From the NCBI RefSeq assembly GCF_030323145.1, contig NZ_CP100470.1:1240001-1304000 (forward strand): a stretch of DNA of 64,000 nucleotides, read 5' to 3'. Below, piece after piece: positions 54,575 to 62,544 of this stretch. This DNA is from Mesorhizobium sp. C432A. Lineage in GTDB: Bacteria; Pseudomonadota; Alphaproteobacteria; Rhizobiales; Rhizobiaceae. A model generated the notes under the pieces. The model had not been told where the DNA came from and ran no database searches. It was given only the letters and a program-made list of their open reading frames with translations. The position numbers were made by a program, and so were the translations under genes. Each line of letters starts with the position of its first letter. Positions within the stretch are counted from its first letter, which is position 1.

Positions 54575-56416
54575 TCAAACCGGCCGCTTCTTCGGCTTCT
54601 TGTTCTTCGGCGGTCCCGCCTTGTCGAATTTCGGTTTCCCGGCCCAAGGCTTTGCATTGCCGGCGGGCCGTTCCCGCTTCTCGAATTTCGGCTTGTGTGC
54701 GCTTTGCGGCGCCTCGAATGGGCGCTTGCCGCGATGCGGCTTCTTGTCGGGCTTCGGCGCCTGGTAGCCGGCGCGCGACAGGTCGGGCGTGCCGTCCAGC
54801 CGCTTCACCACGATGTTGCCCTGCAGCTTCTTGTCGGGGCCGATGGCGGCGAGGAAGCGATCGGCCCAGTCGGCCGCGATCTGCACGTAGGTCTCATCCT
54901 GCTGCATCTTGATGGAGCCGATCTCGCGCTTGGAGATGTTGCCGGTGCGGCACAGCATCGGGATCAGCCAGCGCGGCTCGGCATTTTGCTTGCGCCCGAT
55001 CGACAGCGAGAACCAGACACTGTCGCCGAAGTCGTCGCGCCGGCTTGGCGCTTCATCGCGGCGCTCGAATTTTTCGCCCGCCGGTTTGTCACGCGAAGGC
55101 GTGAACGGTGCGACATCCGTAAGCTCCTCGGGCGCCGAGCGGCTGGCGCGGCATTGGCGCACGAAGGCGGCCGCAATCTGTTCGGCGCCATGCCTGGCCA
55201 GAAGCGCGTCGATGAAGCCGCGCTCGTCCTCGGCCACCGGCTCGTCGAAGGCTGGATCGGCAAGGATGCGCTCGTCGTCGCGCTTGATCACGTCGTCGGC
55301 CGAGGGCGGGCTCGCCCATGTCGCCTTCAGCCCTGCATTCTGCAGCAGGCGCTCGGTGCGCTTGCGGGCGCCGTTGGGTACGATCAGCGCGCTGACGCCC
55401 TTGCGTCCCGCCCGGCCGGTGCGGCCGCTGCGGTGCAGCAGCGTTTCGGGATTGGTCGGCAGGTCGGCGTGGATGACCAGTTCGAGATTGGGCAGGTCGA
55501 TGCCGCGCGCGGCGACATCGGTGGCGATGCAGACCTTGGCGCGGCCGTCGCGCATTGCCTGCAGAGCGTGGGTGCGCTCGTTCTGGCTGAGTTCGCCCGA
55601 CAGCGCCACGACCGAAAAATTGCGGTTGTTGAAGCGTGCCGTCAGATGATTGACGGCGGCGCGGGTGTTGCAGAACACCAGCGCGTTCTTCGCCTCGTAA
55701 AAGCGCAGCACGTTGATGATGGCGTTCTCGCGGTCGGGATAGGCGACATTCAGCGCCCGGTATTCGATATCGAGATGCTGCTTTTCCTCGCCGCCGGCCG
55801 AGATGCGTACGGCGTCGCGCTGATAGCCTTGCGCCAGCGTGGCGATCGAGCGCGGCACGGTGGCCGAAAACATCAGCGTGCGGCGCTGAGCCGGTGCGGC
55901 ATCGAGGATGAATTCGAGGTCCTCGCGAAAGCCGAGGTCGAGCATCTCGTCGGCCTCGTCCAGCACCACGGCTTTCAGCGCCGACATGTCGAGGGAGTTG
56001 CGGGTGATGTGGTCGCGCAGGCGGCCGGGCGTGCCGACGACGATGTGGGCGCCGCGCTCCAGCACGCGCCGTTCGGAGCGCATGTCCATGCCGCCGACGC
56101 AGGACGCGACGGTGGCGCCGGTCGGCGCGTAGAGCCATTGCAATTCGCGCATCACCTGCAGAGCGAGCTCGCGCGTCGGCGCCACGGCCAGCGCCAGCGG
56201 TGCGCCAGCCTGGTCAAAACGCTCGGCGCTTCCAAGAAGGGTCGGCGCCAAAGCGAGGCCGAAGGCGACGGTCTTGCCTGAGCCGGTCTGCGCCGACACC
56301 AGAGCGTCGGACTCGCCGAGCTCCAGCACGGCCTTCTGCACTGGCGTCAGCTCGGTATAGCCGCGTTTTTCCAGCGCTTCTGCCAGCGCAGGAACAATAG
56401 CTTCGAAATTGGACAT
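54575..56416 (-). CDS. DEAD-box RNA helicase (DeaD/CsdA-like)
   Basis: A 613-residue helicase. Motif I is AQTGSGKT (42-49), motif II VLDEADEML, motif III SAT, and motif VI HRSGRTGRAGRKG. After the two RecA-like domains comes a DbpA-type RNA-binding domain (VWFSLSIGRKQNAEPRWLIP) and a basic Lys/Pro tail with GKPKFDKAGPPKNKK. It remodels structured RNA, probably for ribosome assembly or mRNA turnover, especially in the cold. The start is the ATG at 56414-56416 (MSNFEAIVPALAEAL); an ATG 33 bases upstream in frame is possible. It reads toward repeat family D. Confidence 0.93.
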   Translation of the reverse strand: MSNFEAIVPALAEALEKRGYTELTPVQKAVLELGESDALVSAQTGSGKTVAFGLALAPTLLGSAERFDQAGAPLALAVAPTRELALQVMRELQWLYAPTGATVASCVGGMDMRSERRVLERGAHIVVGTPGRLRDHITRNSLDMSALKAVVLDEADEMLDLGFREDLEFILDAAPAQRRTLMFSATVPRSIATLAQGYQRDAVRISAGGEEKQHLDIEYRALNVAYPDRENAIINVLRFYEAKNALVFCNTRAAVNHLTARFNNRNFSVVALSGELSQNERTHALQAMRDGRAKVCIATDVAARGIDLPNLELVIHADLPTNPETLLHRSGRTGRAGRKGVSALIVPNGARKRTERLLQNAGLKATWASPPSADDVIKRDDERILADPAFDEPVAEDERGFIDALLARHGAEQIAAAFVRQCRASRSAPEELTDVAPFTPSRDKPAGEKFERRDEAPSRRDDFGDSVWFSLSIGRKQNAEPRWLIPMLCRTGNISKREIGSIKMQQDETYVQIAADWADRFLAAIGPDKKLQGNIVVKRLDGTPDLSRAGYQAPKPDKKPHRGKRPFEAPQSAHKPKFEKRERPAGNAKPWAGKPKFDKAGPPKNKKPKKRPV

Positions 56417-56606
56417 CTCACTCTTTCGGAATTCAGGGTCTGGGCTCATCATGGAGCACATGCCGGGGCTGACGCACGCCAGCCAAACACTATTTGGGCG
56501 TTCGTACTTCTTGCGGCCGCTATTGTACAGGGCAGGCGTGTGCCTGGCCGCAATTGACTCCTGACGCAAACCGCGTAAAAGCCGGCATCGAACGGGATCA
56601 TTTTCG

Positions 56607-56732
56607 ATGCGCGGCCTTCTGATGGCTCTTCTTGCCTTCGACTTCCCCGGCCACAATCATGGGGCCGGGCGCGTCGGCGCGTCTTACCGTTCCAGCAAAA
56701 CCATGGCCAAAAAAACCACCACCACGGTGTGA
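56607..56732 (+). CDS. Possible leader peptide ending KKTTTTV before asd
   Basis: A 41-codon open frame with several in-frame ATGs; the last (56703-56705) gives the nine-codon MAKKTTTTV. No strong ribosome site is visible. The Lys-Lys-Thr-Thr-Thr-Thr run lies 107 bases before asd, whose product feeds lysine and threonine synthesis, which would suit an attenuation leader. It is not supported by any family match and could be chance. Confidence 0.3.
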   Translation: MRGLLMALLAFDFPGHNHGAGRVGASYRSSKTMAKKTTTTV

Positions 56733-56757
56733 TTCCCTTGGCCTAACCACCCTCTCC

Positions 56758-56801
56758 CGGGTCCGGCCCGGGGGACGGACCCGCATTGGCCGGCGGGTTT
56801 T
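56758..56801 (+). promoter_or_regulatory. Candidate attenuator hairpins upstream of asd
   Basis: CGGGTCCG (56758-56765) pairs with CGGACCCG (56776-56783). CCCGC (56780-56784) can instead pair with GCGGG (56793-56797), followed by TTTT. The two pairings share bases, so they exclude each other, as in antiterminator/terminator switches. The stems are short, and no complete 1:2 pairing with the peptide region is visible. Confidence 0.35.
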
Positions 56802-56838
56802 CTCCAAAAACCAAGCGGAGAGGGACAGGAGATTTCTG

Positions 56839-57873
56839 ATGAGTTTCAAGGTTGCGGTAGTCGGCGCCACGGGCAATGTGGGTCGCGAAATGCTCAACAT
56901 ACTGGAAGAGCGCGGCTTTCCGGTAAGCGAAGTCGTGGCGCTGGCCTCGCGGCGCAGCCAGGGCACCGAAGTGTCGTTCGGCGACCGTTCGCTGAAGGTC
57001 AAGACGCTCGACCAGTATGATTTTTCCGACACCGACATCTGCATCATGTCGGCCGGCGGCAACGTCTCGAAGGAGTGGTCGCCGAAGATCGGCAAGCAGG
57101 GCTGCGTCGTCATCGATAACTCGTCGGCCTTCCGCTATGATCAGGACGTGCCGCTGATCGTGCCGGAAGTGAACCCGGATGCGATCTCGCTGTTCACCCG
57201 CAAGAACATCATCGCCAATCCGAACTGCTCGACGGCGCAGCTGGTCGTGGCGCTGAAGCCGCTGCACGATGTCGCCACCATCAAGCGCGTCGTCGTCGCC
57301 ACCTATCAATCGGTATCCGGCGCCGGCAAGGAGGGCATGGACGAACTCTTTACACAGACCCGCGCGGTGTTCGTCGCCGATGGCGTCGAGGTCAAGAAGT
57401 TCACCAAGCGCATCGCCTTCAACGTCATTCCGCATATCGACGTCTTCCTCGACGACGGCTCGACCAAGGAAGAGTGGAAGATGGTCGCGGAGACCAAGAA
57501 GATGCTCGACCCCAAGATCAAGCTGACGGCGACCTGTGTGCGCGTGCCGGTGTTCATCGGCCATTCCGAAGCCGTCAACATCGAGTTCGAAAAGCCGATC
57601 ACCGCCGACGAGGCGCGCGATATCCTGCGCGAAGCGCCGGGCTGCCAGGTCTTGGACAAGCGCGAGGATGGCGGCTACATCACGCCGCTTGAATCGGCCG
57701 GCGAGGACGCCACCTTCATCTCGCGCATCCGCGAGGATTCGACCATCGACAACGGCCTGTCGATGTGGATCGTCTCCGACAATCTGCGCAAGGGCGCGGC
57801 GCTCAACGCGGTGCAGATCGCCGAGCTTCTGGTCGAGCGCGGCCTGATCCAGCCGAAGAAGAAGGCGGCCTGA
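56839..57873 (+). CDS. asd: Aspartate-semialdehyde dehydrogenase
   Basis: A 344-residue Asd, which reduces aspartyl phosphate to aspartate semialdehyde for lysine, threonine, methionine and diaminopimelate synthesis. Features are VAVVGATGNVGREMLNIL, the catalytic Cys130 in IIANPNCSTAQ, the QSVSGAGKEGMDEL loop, and the RVPVFIGHSEAVN substrate region. AGGAG lies eight bases before the ATG at 56839. The upstream region carries the possible leader and hairpins described separately. Confidence 0.97.
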   Translation: MSFKVAVVGATGNVGREMLNILEERGFPVSEVVALASRRSQGTEVSFGDRSLKVKTLDQYDFSDTDICIMSAGGNVSKEWSPKIGKQGCVVIDNSSAFRYDQDVPLIVPEVNPDAISLFTRKNIIANPNCSTAQLVVALKPLHDVATIKRVVVATYQSVSGAGKEGMDELFTQTRAVFVADGVEVKKFTKRIAFNVIPHIDVFLDDGSTKEEWKMVAETKKMLDPKIKLTATCVRVPVFIGHSEAVNIEFEKPITADEARDILREAPGCQVLDKREDGGYITPLESAGEDATFISRIREDSTIDNGLSMWIVSDNLRKGAALNAVQIAELLVERGLIQPKKKAA

Positions 57874-57887
57874 CGGCTGGTTTGTTT

Positions 57888-58072
57888 TCGCTCACGGGGT
57901 TCGGCCTTCGGCCGATTCCGTTTATTCGCTCACGGGCCGTATCGCCGCTGCCGCGGCGGGCCCTCCGCGGGGGCGCCGGAAAGCCGGCGGCCCGCAGTCG
58001 CGGGCTCGGCCTTCGGCCGAAGCCTTCCTTCTCCCCGTTCACGGGGAGAAGGTCCCGGCAGGGGGATGAGGG
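57888..58072. repeat. GC-rich palindromic repeat region after asd
   Basis: Several hairpins follow each other here, including TTCGGCCTTCGGCCGA (near 57900) and a perfect ten-base-pair stem CTTCTCCCCG/CGGGGAGAAG at 58028-58051. The sequence CCCGGCAGGGGGATGAGGG resembles the ends of family D. I see no gene in it. Confidence 0.6.
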
Positions 58073-58100
58073 CAGCGCTGACCTCTGTTGAGAAACGCCT

Positions 58101-58552
58101 TTGAACGATCCCACCAAAATCGTGCTGCGCCCCGCCACGGCTTTGGATGCCGCGACCATCGCCATTGTCATGCGGGCCGCACTTGGCTCGTTCTCCTGGA
58201 TGCCGGTCATCCACACGCCGGATGAGGATCTTGCCTTCATCCGCGAGATCGTGCTGTCCCGGCAGCAGGTGACGGTCGCCGAGGCCGGCACGGCATTGTC
58301 GGCTTCATTGCCCTGAGCGGCGATTGGGTGGAACAGCTCTATCTCGACCCCGCCTGGATGGGGCAAGGCATCGGCAGCCGGCTGCTGGTGCAAGCGACCG
58401 CCGCGCTACGGATCGTTAAACTGCATTGTTTCCAGGCCAACACCGACGCGCGTCGCTTCTACGAGCGCCATGGCTTTCGCCCCGAGGCGTTCGGCGCGGG
58501 CACCACCAACGAAGAAGGCCTGCCGGATATTCTCTACGTGCGTCGAGCTTGA
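58101..58552 (+). pseudogene. GNAT acetyltransferase with a frameshift
   Basis: The first frame gives IVLRPATALDAATIAIVMRA to QQVTVAEAGTA and then stops at 58316, but switching frame at about 58287-58295 gives IVGFIALSGDWVEQLYLDPA and GQGIGSRLLV, the acetyl-CoA loop of a GNAT protein, ending at 58552. The two parts together make a normal GNAT of about 150 residues, so one base is missing or extra. The likely start is TTG at 58101. It is either a real pseudogene or a sequencing error. Confidence 0.82.
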
Positions 58553-58555
58553 TAT

Positions 58556-58957
58556 TCAGCCGGCGTTATCCTTGGCCAGTTGGCGCAATAACTCCATCGC
58601 TTCCTCGGCCCGCTCAGCGGGCACGAACAGATGGTCATGATAGAAAGCAGAGACCGGATTGACGCCCATGCCGGCGGCGGCCAGCCGGGCGGTGATGGCG
58701 GCGAGGAAGCCGACGGCTTCCAGCGAGGAGTGGACGTTCAGGGTGATCATGCGGCAGCGGAAGGCGGACTGCAGCCCGGCGGCCTGGTCTTCGGGCAAGA
58801 TCAGCGTCGTGCCCTCCTTCTCGCGAAACAGCATCACCGGATTGAGCGTCTCGGGAACCGGTGCACCGGGGACCAGGGTGGCGAAGACATGGACGCCGGG
58901 AAGCAGTTCCGGCGTCATCGCCGCCAGCAGCTTTTTCAGATCAGTCTCGCCGGCCAT
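58556..58957 (-). CDS. ACT-domain small protein (DUF2241/ACT_7 type)
   Basis: A 133-residue protein with the DUF2241/ACT_7 pattern: TDLKKLLAAMTPELLPGVHV, FRCRMITLNVHSSLEAVGFL and a final FVPAERAEEAMELLRQLAKD. Two ACT-like modules would bind an amino acid or related ligand and could regulate an enzyme. The partner is not visible. Its stop lies three bases from the frameshifted GNAT on the other strand. Confidence 0.87.
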   Translation of the reverse strand: MAGETDLKKLLAAMTPELLPGVHVFATLVPGAPVPETLNPVMLFREKEGTTLILPEDQAAGLQSAFRCRMITLNVHSSLEAVGFLAAITARLAAAGMGVNPVSAFYHDHLFVPAERAEEAMELLRQLAKDNAG

Positions 58958-59033
58958 TCGCTCGTCTCTCGCCCAGCCCTATCAATAGCCGTGACTGGTG
59001 GATGTCGATAGTCCGTCAAGGTCGAGGGACAGC

Positions 59034-59180
59034 ACCCCCCTCTGCCCTGCCGGGCATCTCCCCCGCAACGAGGGAGATCGGCGGTTTCGATGCTCCGCTC
59101 ATTCATGGAACATTGCCGAAGCGGTCGAGCGTGTAATCTCCCCCCTTGCGGGGGAGATGGCCGGCGGGCCAGAGGGGGGT
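59034..59180. repeat. Mosaic inverted repeat, family C copy 3
   Basis: Same ends as copies at 45568 and 48854 (ACCCCCCTCTGCC / GGCCAGAGGGGGGT) with arms GAGGGAGATC and ATCTCCCCCC. It fills most of the gene-free stretch 58958-59314. Confidence 0.85.
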
Positions 59181-59314
59181 GTGAAGGATCGCCACGCAGC
59201 GGCTTTTGCTTGCTGCTACCCAAAAAGAATCCGCACCCTGTAGGATCGCCGCCCCATCGCTCGTCCTTGGTCCGAAGCCAGCAAACGGCTCGAACCGCTT
59301 AGGAGGGAACACCC

Positions 59315-59725
59315 GTGAGTATTTCTCAAACCATGCCCGTCTCATCGGGCGCCCTGTGGACCGGCCGCGTGCTCAGCGGCCTCATCATCCTGTTCATGAT
59401 CTTCGACGGCGTCATCAAGCTGCCGCCGCTCGATGTCGTCACCCAGACCATGGTGCCGCTCGGCTGGCCGGCCGATGTCAATGTCGCGCGCACGCTCGGC
59501 ATTATCGGGCTGATCTCGACCGCGCTCTATGCGCTGCCCCGCACCTCGGTGCTCGGCGCCATCCTGCTCACCGGCTATCTCGGCGGCGCCATCGCCACAA
59601 ACATGCGCGTCGGCAGCCCGTTGTTTTCGCACACGCTGTTTAGCGTCTATCTCGGCATCATCCTGTGGGGCGGTCTCTATCTGCGCGACCCAAGCGTGCG
59701 CGCCCTGATCCCGTTCAGCCGTTAA
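59315..59725 (+). CDS. DoxX-family membrane protein
   Basis: A 136-residue protein with four membrane spans: VLSGLIILFMIFDGVIKL, LGIIGLISTALYALP, LGAILLTGYLGGAIATNM and SVYLGIILWGGLYLR. The GYLGGAIATNMRVG motif is typical of the DoxX group. AGGAGGGAA precedes GTG at 59315. It pairs with the SRPBCC gene 15 bases downstream, a common partnership. The function is not certain; DoxX homologues are often linked to redox stress. Confidence 0.9.
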   Translation: MSISQTMPVSSGALWTGRVLSGLIILFMIFDGVIKLPPLDVVTQTMVPLGWPADVNVARTLGIIGLISTALYALPRTSVLGAILLTGYLGGAIATNMRVGSPLFSHTLFSVYLGIILWGGLYLRDPSVRALIPFSR

Positions 59726-59739
59726 GCGAGGAGAAAAAC

Positions 59740-60267
59740 ATGCTCAGCACCATTCTCATCCTCCTGGTCGTCATCATCGCCGCCGTGCTCATCTATGCGG
59801 CGACGAGGTCGAATGATTTCGTCACCGCCCGCACCGCCAGCATCAAGGCCGCGCCGGAAGCGATCTTTCCGCTGATCAACAATTTCAAGCAGTGGCCGGA
59901 ATGGTCACCCTACGAAAAGCTCGACCCGCTGATGAAGCGCACGCTGTCGGGCGCTGATGCCGGCAAGGGCGCCGCCTACGCCTGGGAAGGCAATGCCAAG
60001 GCCGGCAAGGGACGCATGGAGATCGTCAATTCCGTGCCATCCTCGCTGGTGTCGCTGAAGCTCGACTTCGAGAAGCCGTTCCGGGCCAGCAACAGCGTCG
60101 ACTTCACCCTGAAGCCCTCGGGCGACACCACCGCAGTCACCTGGGCAATGCGCGGCAGCCGGCCCTTCATTGCCAAGCTGATGGGCCTGTTCATGAGTTT
60201 CGATACGCTGATCGGCAAGGATTTCGAGGCTGGCCTCGCCAATCTGAAAAAGGCAGCCGAAAGGTAG
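59740..60267 (+). CDS. Membrane-anchored SRPBCC protein
   Basis: A 175-residue protein with one N-terminal membrane segment (STILILLVVIIAAVLIYAA) and a START-like domain (APEAIFPLINNFKQWPEWSP, then TAVTWAMRGSRPFIAK). It probably binds a lipid-like ligand at the inner membrane. AGGAG precedes the ATG at 59740. It lies 14 bases after the DoxX gene, so they form an operon. Confidence 0.88.
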   Translation: MLSTILILLVVIIAAVLIYAATRSNDFVTARTASIKAAPEAIFPLINNFKQWPEWSPYEKLDPLMKRTLSGADAGKGAAYAWEGNAKAGKGRMEIVNSVPSSLVSLKLDFEKPFRASNSVDFTLKPSGDTTAVTWAMRGSRPFIAKLMGLFMSFDTLIGKDFEAGLANLKKAAER

Positions 60268-60420
60268 AAAAGCCTGGATTTTCAACAAGCTCGGCGGCGG
60301 TCGGCACGAATGTGACCGGCGCGGACACCGCGATCTCTCACGTCATCGGGATCAAATCAGCCGTCTGGGAGTTAGAGCCGTGGCGGCGAGGACGGCGATC
60401 CGCGTGAGAGAGGAACGATA

Positions 60421-60684
60421 ATGAAAAGAGCGATGATCATTCTGGTACTGGCGACCGCGCTGGGCGCGTGCTCGCAAACCGAAAAGGGTGCCGCGGTCGG
60501 CGGCCTCGGCGGCGCGGCGGTTGGCGCAGCTGTGGCAAATGATCCGGTTCAGGGCGCCGTCGTCGGCGGCGCCGTCGGAGCCGTGGCCGGCGCGCTGATC
60601 GGCCGTGCCAGCGAAAGCGGTCAATGTCGCTACCGCGGCCGGAACGGGCGCACCTATATCGCCAGCTGCCCCGACGGTTATTGA
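60421..60684 (+). CDS. Small glycine-zipper lipoprotein
   Basis: An 87-residue protein with a lipoprotein signal (MKRAMIILVLATALGAC, lipobox LGAC) and a glycine-zipper segment of alternating Gly/Ala, VGGLGGAAVGAAVAND and VVGGAVGAVAGALIG. Its short Cys-containing C-terminus is CRYRGRNGRTYIASCPDGY. It probably sits in the cell envelope. GAGAGAGGAACG precedes the ATG. A hairpin terminator follows. Confidence 0.87.
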   Translation: MKRAMIILVLATALGACSQTEKGAAVGGLGGAAVGAAVANDPVQGAVVGGAVGAVAGALIGRASESGQCRYRGRNGRTYIASCPDGY

Positions 60685-60705
60685 ACACAGCCAGGTCCAA
60701 CATCG

Positions 60706-60734
60706 GAAACCGGCGGCTATAGATCGCCGGTTTC
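60706..60734. terminator. Hairpin terminator between convergent genes
   Basis: GAAACCGGCG (60706-60715) and CGCCGGTTTC (60725-60734) form a ten-pair stem with a nine-base loop. It lies between the convergent lipoprotein and hydrolase genes and probably serves both, although no long T-run follows. Confidence 0.6.
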
Positions 60735-60771
60735 GCTGTTGCCCAAGGCAGCTGGACCATGGCTGCCTGCG

Positions 60772-61641
60772 CTACAGCAATCCCCGGATATGCTCCCAAG
60801 CCAGGCGGCCCAGGCGCGTGTCGGCGTCGTCATTCCCGCCATGGGCATGCAGCCTCGAGCGCGGCGTGATTTCGCCCGGCAGCAGAATGCGGTGGCCGGC
60901 GTCGGGCACTGAGACGAGGCAGGTGGTCATTGCGGTGTCCTGGCGACGCCGAACGATCGACTGGGCAAAATCCAGCGATGGCCATAGCGCGTCGTCGCCG
61001 CCCGCAACCAGAACAATGTCGCCTGAAATAGCTTCGACGGGAATGGCAGCCTTGGCCGCTGCGTCCTTGAAGGTTTGCAAGGCACGCAGGAAGAGCCCCC
61101 GGTAGGACACCAGACCATCGACATACTCAGCGTTCCAAGCGGGATTGCTTGGGACAAACGGCAACGGAATCCCCTCGAGCGTCCACGACGATCGTTCCGG
61201 CCAGCTGACGCCGTCGCGGCCCGGCCCGATATTGCCCCAGACCACCGATGTCGGGCTGATCGCAACCACGAGGCCGATGCGTGGATCGTGAGCCGCCGCA
61301 AGCAGGGAGGCCTCGGCGCCTTTCGAGGTCCCGACATAGACGATGCGCCGGCATCCCATCTGGACAAGATAGTCGGTCGCCGCGAAAAACGTTTCGAGCG
61401 GGATCTCGCAAATGCCGGGCACCTGACCTTCGCCGTCAAACCATTGCAGCGCGAGAGCGGATGCTCCTTCCTTGGCAAAGAGCCGGGCGCGGGTGACGTC
61501 GATGCGGCCGCTCGATCCGCTGAGCACGACGACGCCTGTCGTGGCGCCGGCGCATCGCAACAGCGTTCCGGCTACGCCGCCGAAAAGGGTCTCTTCCGTG
61601 ACGGTCCGCTCAGTCATCTTTCGTTCGAACGCATATGACAT
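60772..61641 (-). CDS. Alpha/beta-hydrolase (BAAT/thioesterase-like)
   Basis: A 289-residue alpha/beta-hydrolase with a nucleophile elbow in VGTSKGAEASLLAA (the Ser in GTSKG) and an early VVVLSGSSGRID oxyanion turn, matching the acyl-CoA thioesterase/BAAT C-terminal group. The second half holds GDIVLVAGGDDALWPS and VPDAGHRILLPGE, which contribute the Asp and His of the catalytic triad. The substrate is not known. Starts at 61641 or 61617 are possible; both lie close to the terminator of the ribosomal operon. Confidence 0.85.
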   Translation of the reverse strand: MSYAFERKMTERTVTEETLFGGVAGTLLRCAGATTGVVVLSGSSGRIDVTRARLFAKEGASALALQWFDGEGQVPGICEIPLETFFAATDYLVQMGCRRIVYVGTSKGAEASLLAAAHDPRIGLVVAISPTSVVWGNIGPGRDGVSWPERSSWTLEGIPLPFVPSNPAWNAEYVDGLVSYRGLFLRALQTFKDAAAKAAIPVEAISGDIVLVAGGDDALWPSLDFAQSIVRRRQDTAMTTCLVSVPDAGHRILLPGEITPRSRLHAHGGNDDADTRLGRLAWEHIRGLL

Positions 61642-61655
61642 CGCCGCACATTAGC

Positions 61656-61684
61656 AAAACGGCGGGCACAGGCCCGCCGTTTTG
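61656..61684 (-). terminator. Strong terminator of the ffh-rpsP operon
   Basis: ACGGCGGGC (61659-61667) and GCCCGCCGT (61672-61680) form a nine-pair stem with a four-base loop and T-runs on both sides, so it could stop transcription in either direction. Confidence 0.88.
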
Positions 61685-61704
61685 TCGATGCGATGACGCG
61701 ATGC

Positions 61705-62106
61705 TTATTCGGCGGTGGCGGCTTCCGCTTCGGCCGGGGCTGCAGCAGCGGCGGCAACGGCGGCGGCAGCGTCTTCCTGGGCCTTCTTCAGCAGAGAGGC
61801 GCGTTCCTGCGCCTTCTTGCCGGGCTCGGCCTTCTTCGGGTTGGAGCGGGCTTCGCGCTTGAGGAGGCCGGCCTCATCGAGGAAGCGCAGCACGCGGTCG
61901 GTCGGCTGAGCGCCGTGCGACAGCCAATGCTTGACGCGGTCGGCGTCGACCTTGACGCGCTCGCCGTCCTTGGGCAGCAGCGGGTTCCACGAGCCGATCG
62001 ACTCGATGAACCGGCCGTCGCGCGGCGAACGGGCGTCGGCAATGACGACGTGGTAGTAAGGGCGCTTCTTCGAGCCCGCACGGGCCAGTCTGATCTTCAA
62101 GGGCAT
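61705..62106 (-). CDS. rpsP: 30S ribosomal protein S16
   Basis: A 133-residue S16: [40 protein letters not shown] and [19 protein letters not shown], followed by an Ala/Glu-rich C-terminal tail common in alphaproteobacteria. It belongs to the small ribosomal subunit. It lies downstream of chorismate mutase and ffh, in the usual operon, with a strong terminator after it. Confidence 0.98.
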   Translation of the reverse strand: MPLKIRLARAGSKKRPYYHVVIADARSPRDGRFIESIGSWNPLLPKDGERVKVDADRVKHWLSHGAQPTDRVLRFLDEAGLLKREARSNPKKAEPGKKAQERASLLKKAQEDAAAAVAAAAAAPAEAEAATAE

Positions 62107-62159
62107 TTCATTTCTCCTAAATTTCTGATTTCAGTGTTGGGTTAATGGCTTTGTCTGGT

Positions 62160-62204
62160 GCAGGTCGTTGTCCCAAAACCGCTGCGCACTTTTGGGCGAC
62201 ATGC
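62160..62204. repeat. Diverged palindromic repeat, family A
   Basis: GTCGTTGTCCCAAAACCGCT and GCGCACTTTTGGGCGACATGC match the core of the repeats at 17642 and 22773 (CGTCCGAAAACCGCTTCACAC) with changes. It sits between rpsP and chorismate mutase. Confidence 0.6.
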
Positions 62205-62210
62205 ACTTTG

Positions 62211-62537
62211 TTAGCCGGTTTTGCTTGCGCCGTTGGACGCGGCGATCTGCTCGTGATGGCGGATCACTTCGCGGACGACGAAGTTGAGGAATTTTTCCGC
62301 GAAATCGGGGTCGAGATGAGCGTCCTTCGCCAGCTGGCGAAGGCGGGTGATCTGCTCCTGCTCGCGCGCCGGGTCGGCGGGCGGCAGGCCATGCTCGGCC
62401 TTGAGCACGCCGACCGCCTTGGTGCAGCGGAAGCGCTCGGCCAGCATATGAATGAGGGCGGCGTCGATGTTGTCGATCGAGGCGCGATAGCCGGCCAGGA
62501 TGGTGCGTGCGTCGGCCATGTCTTTTTCTTCGTTCAT
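62211..62537 (-). CDS. Chorismate mutase (AroQ type)
   Basis: A 108-residue helical chorismate mutase: RASIDNIDAALIHMLAERFR, then TKAVGVLKAEHGLPPADPAR and VVREVIRHHEQIAASN. It converts chorismate to prephenate for phenylalanine and tyrosine synthesis. The chosen start follows GAGGA (ATG at 62535-62537); earlier in-frame starts seem less likely. It sits seven bases after ffh, as in many alphaproteobacteria. Confidence 0.92.
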   Translation of the reverse strand: MNEEKDMADARTILAGYRASIDNIDAALIHMLAERFRCTKAVGVLKAEHGLPPADPAREQEQITRLRQLAKDAHLDPDFAEKFLNFVVREVIRHHEQIAASNGASKTG

Positions 62538-62544
62538 AGCGTCC

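Noticed and set aside
54533..56281. A 582-codon plus-strand frame antisense to the DEAD-box helicase
   Set aside because: The helicase motifs on the other strand are unambiguous.
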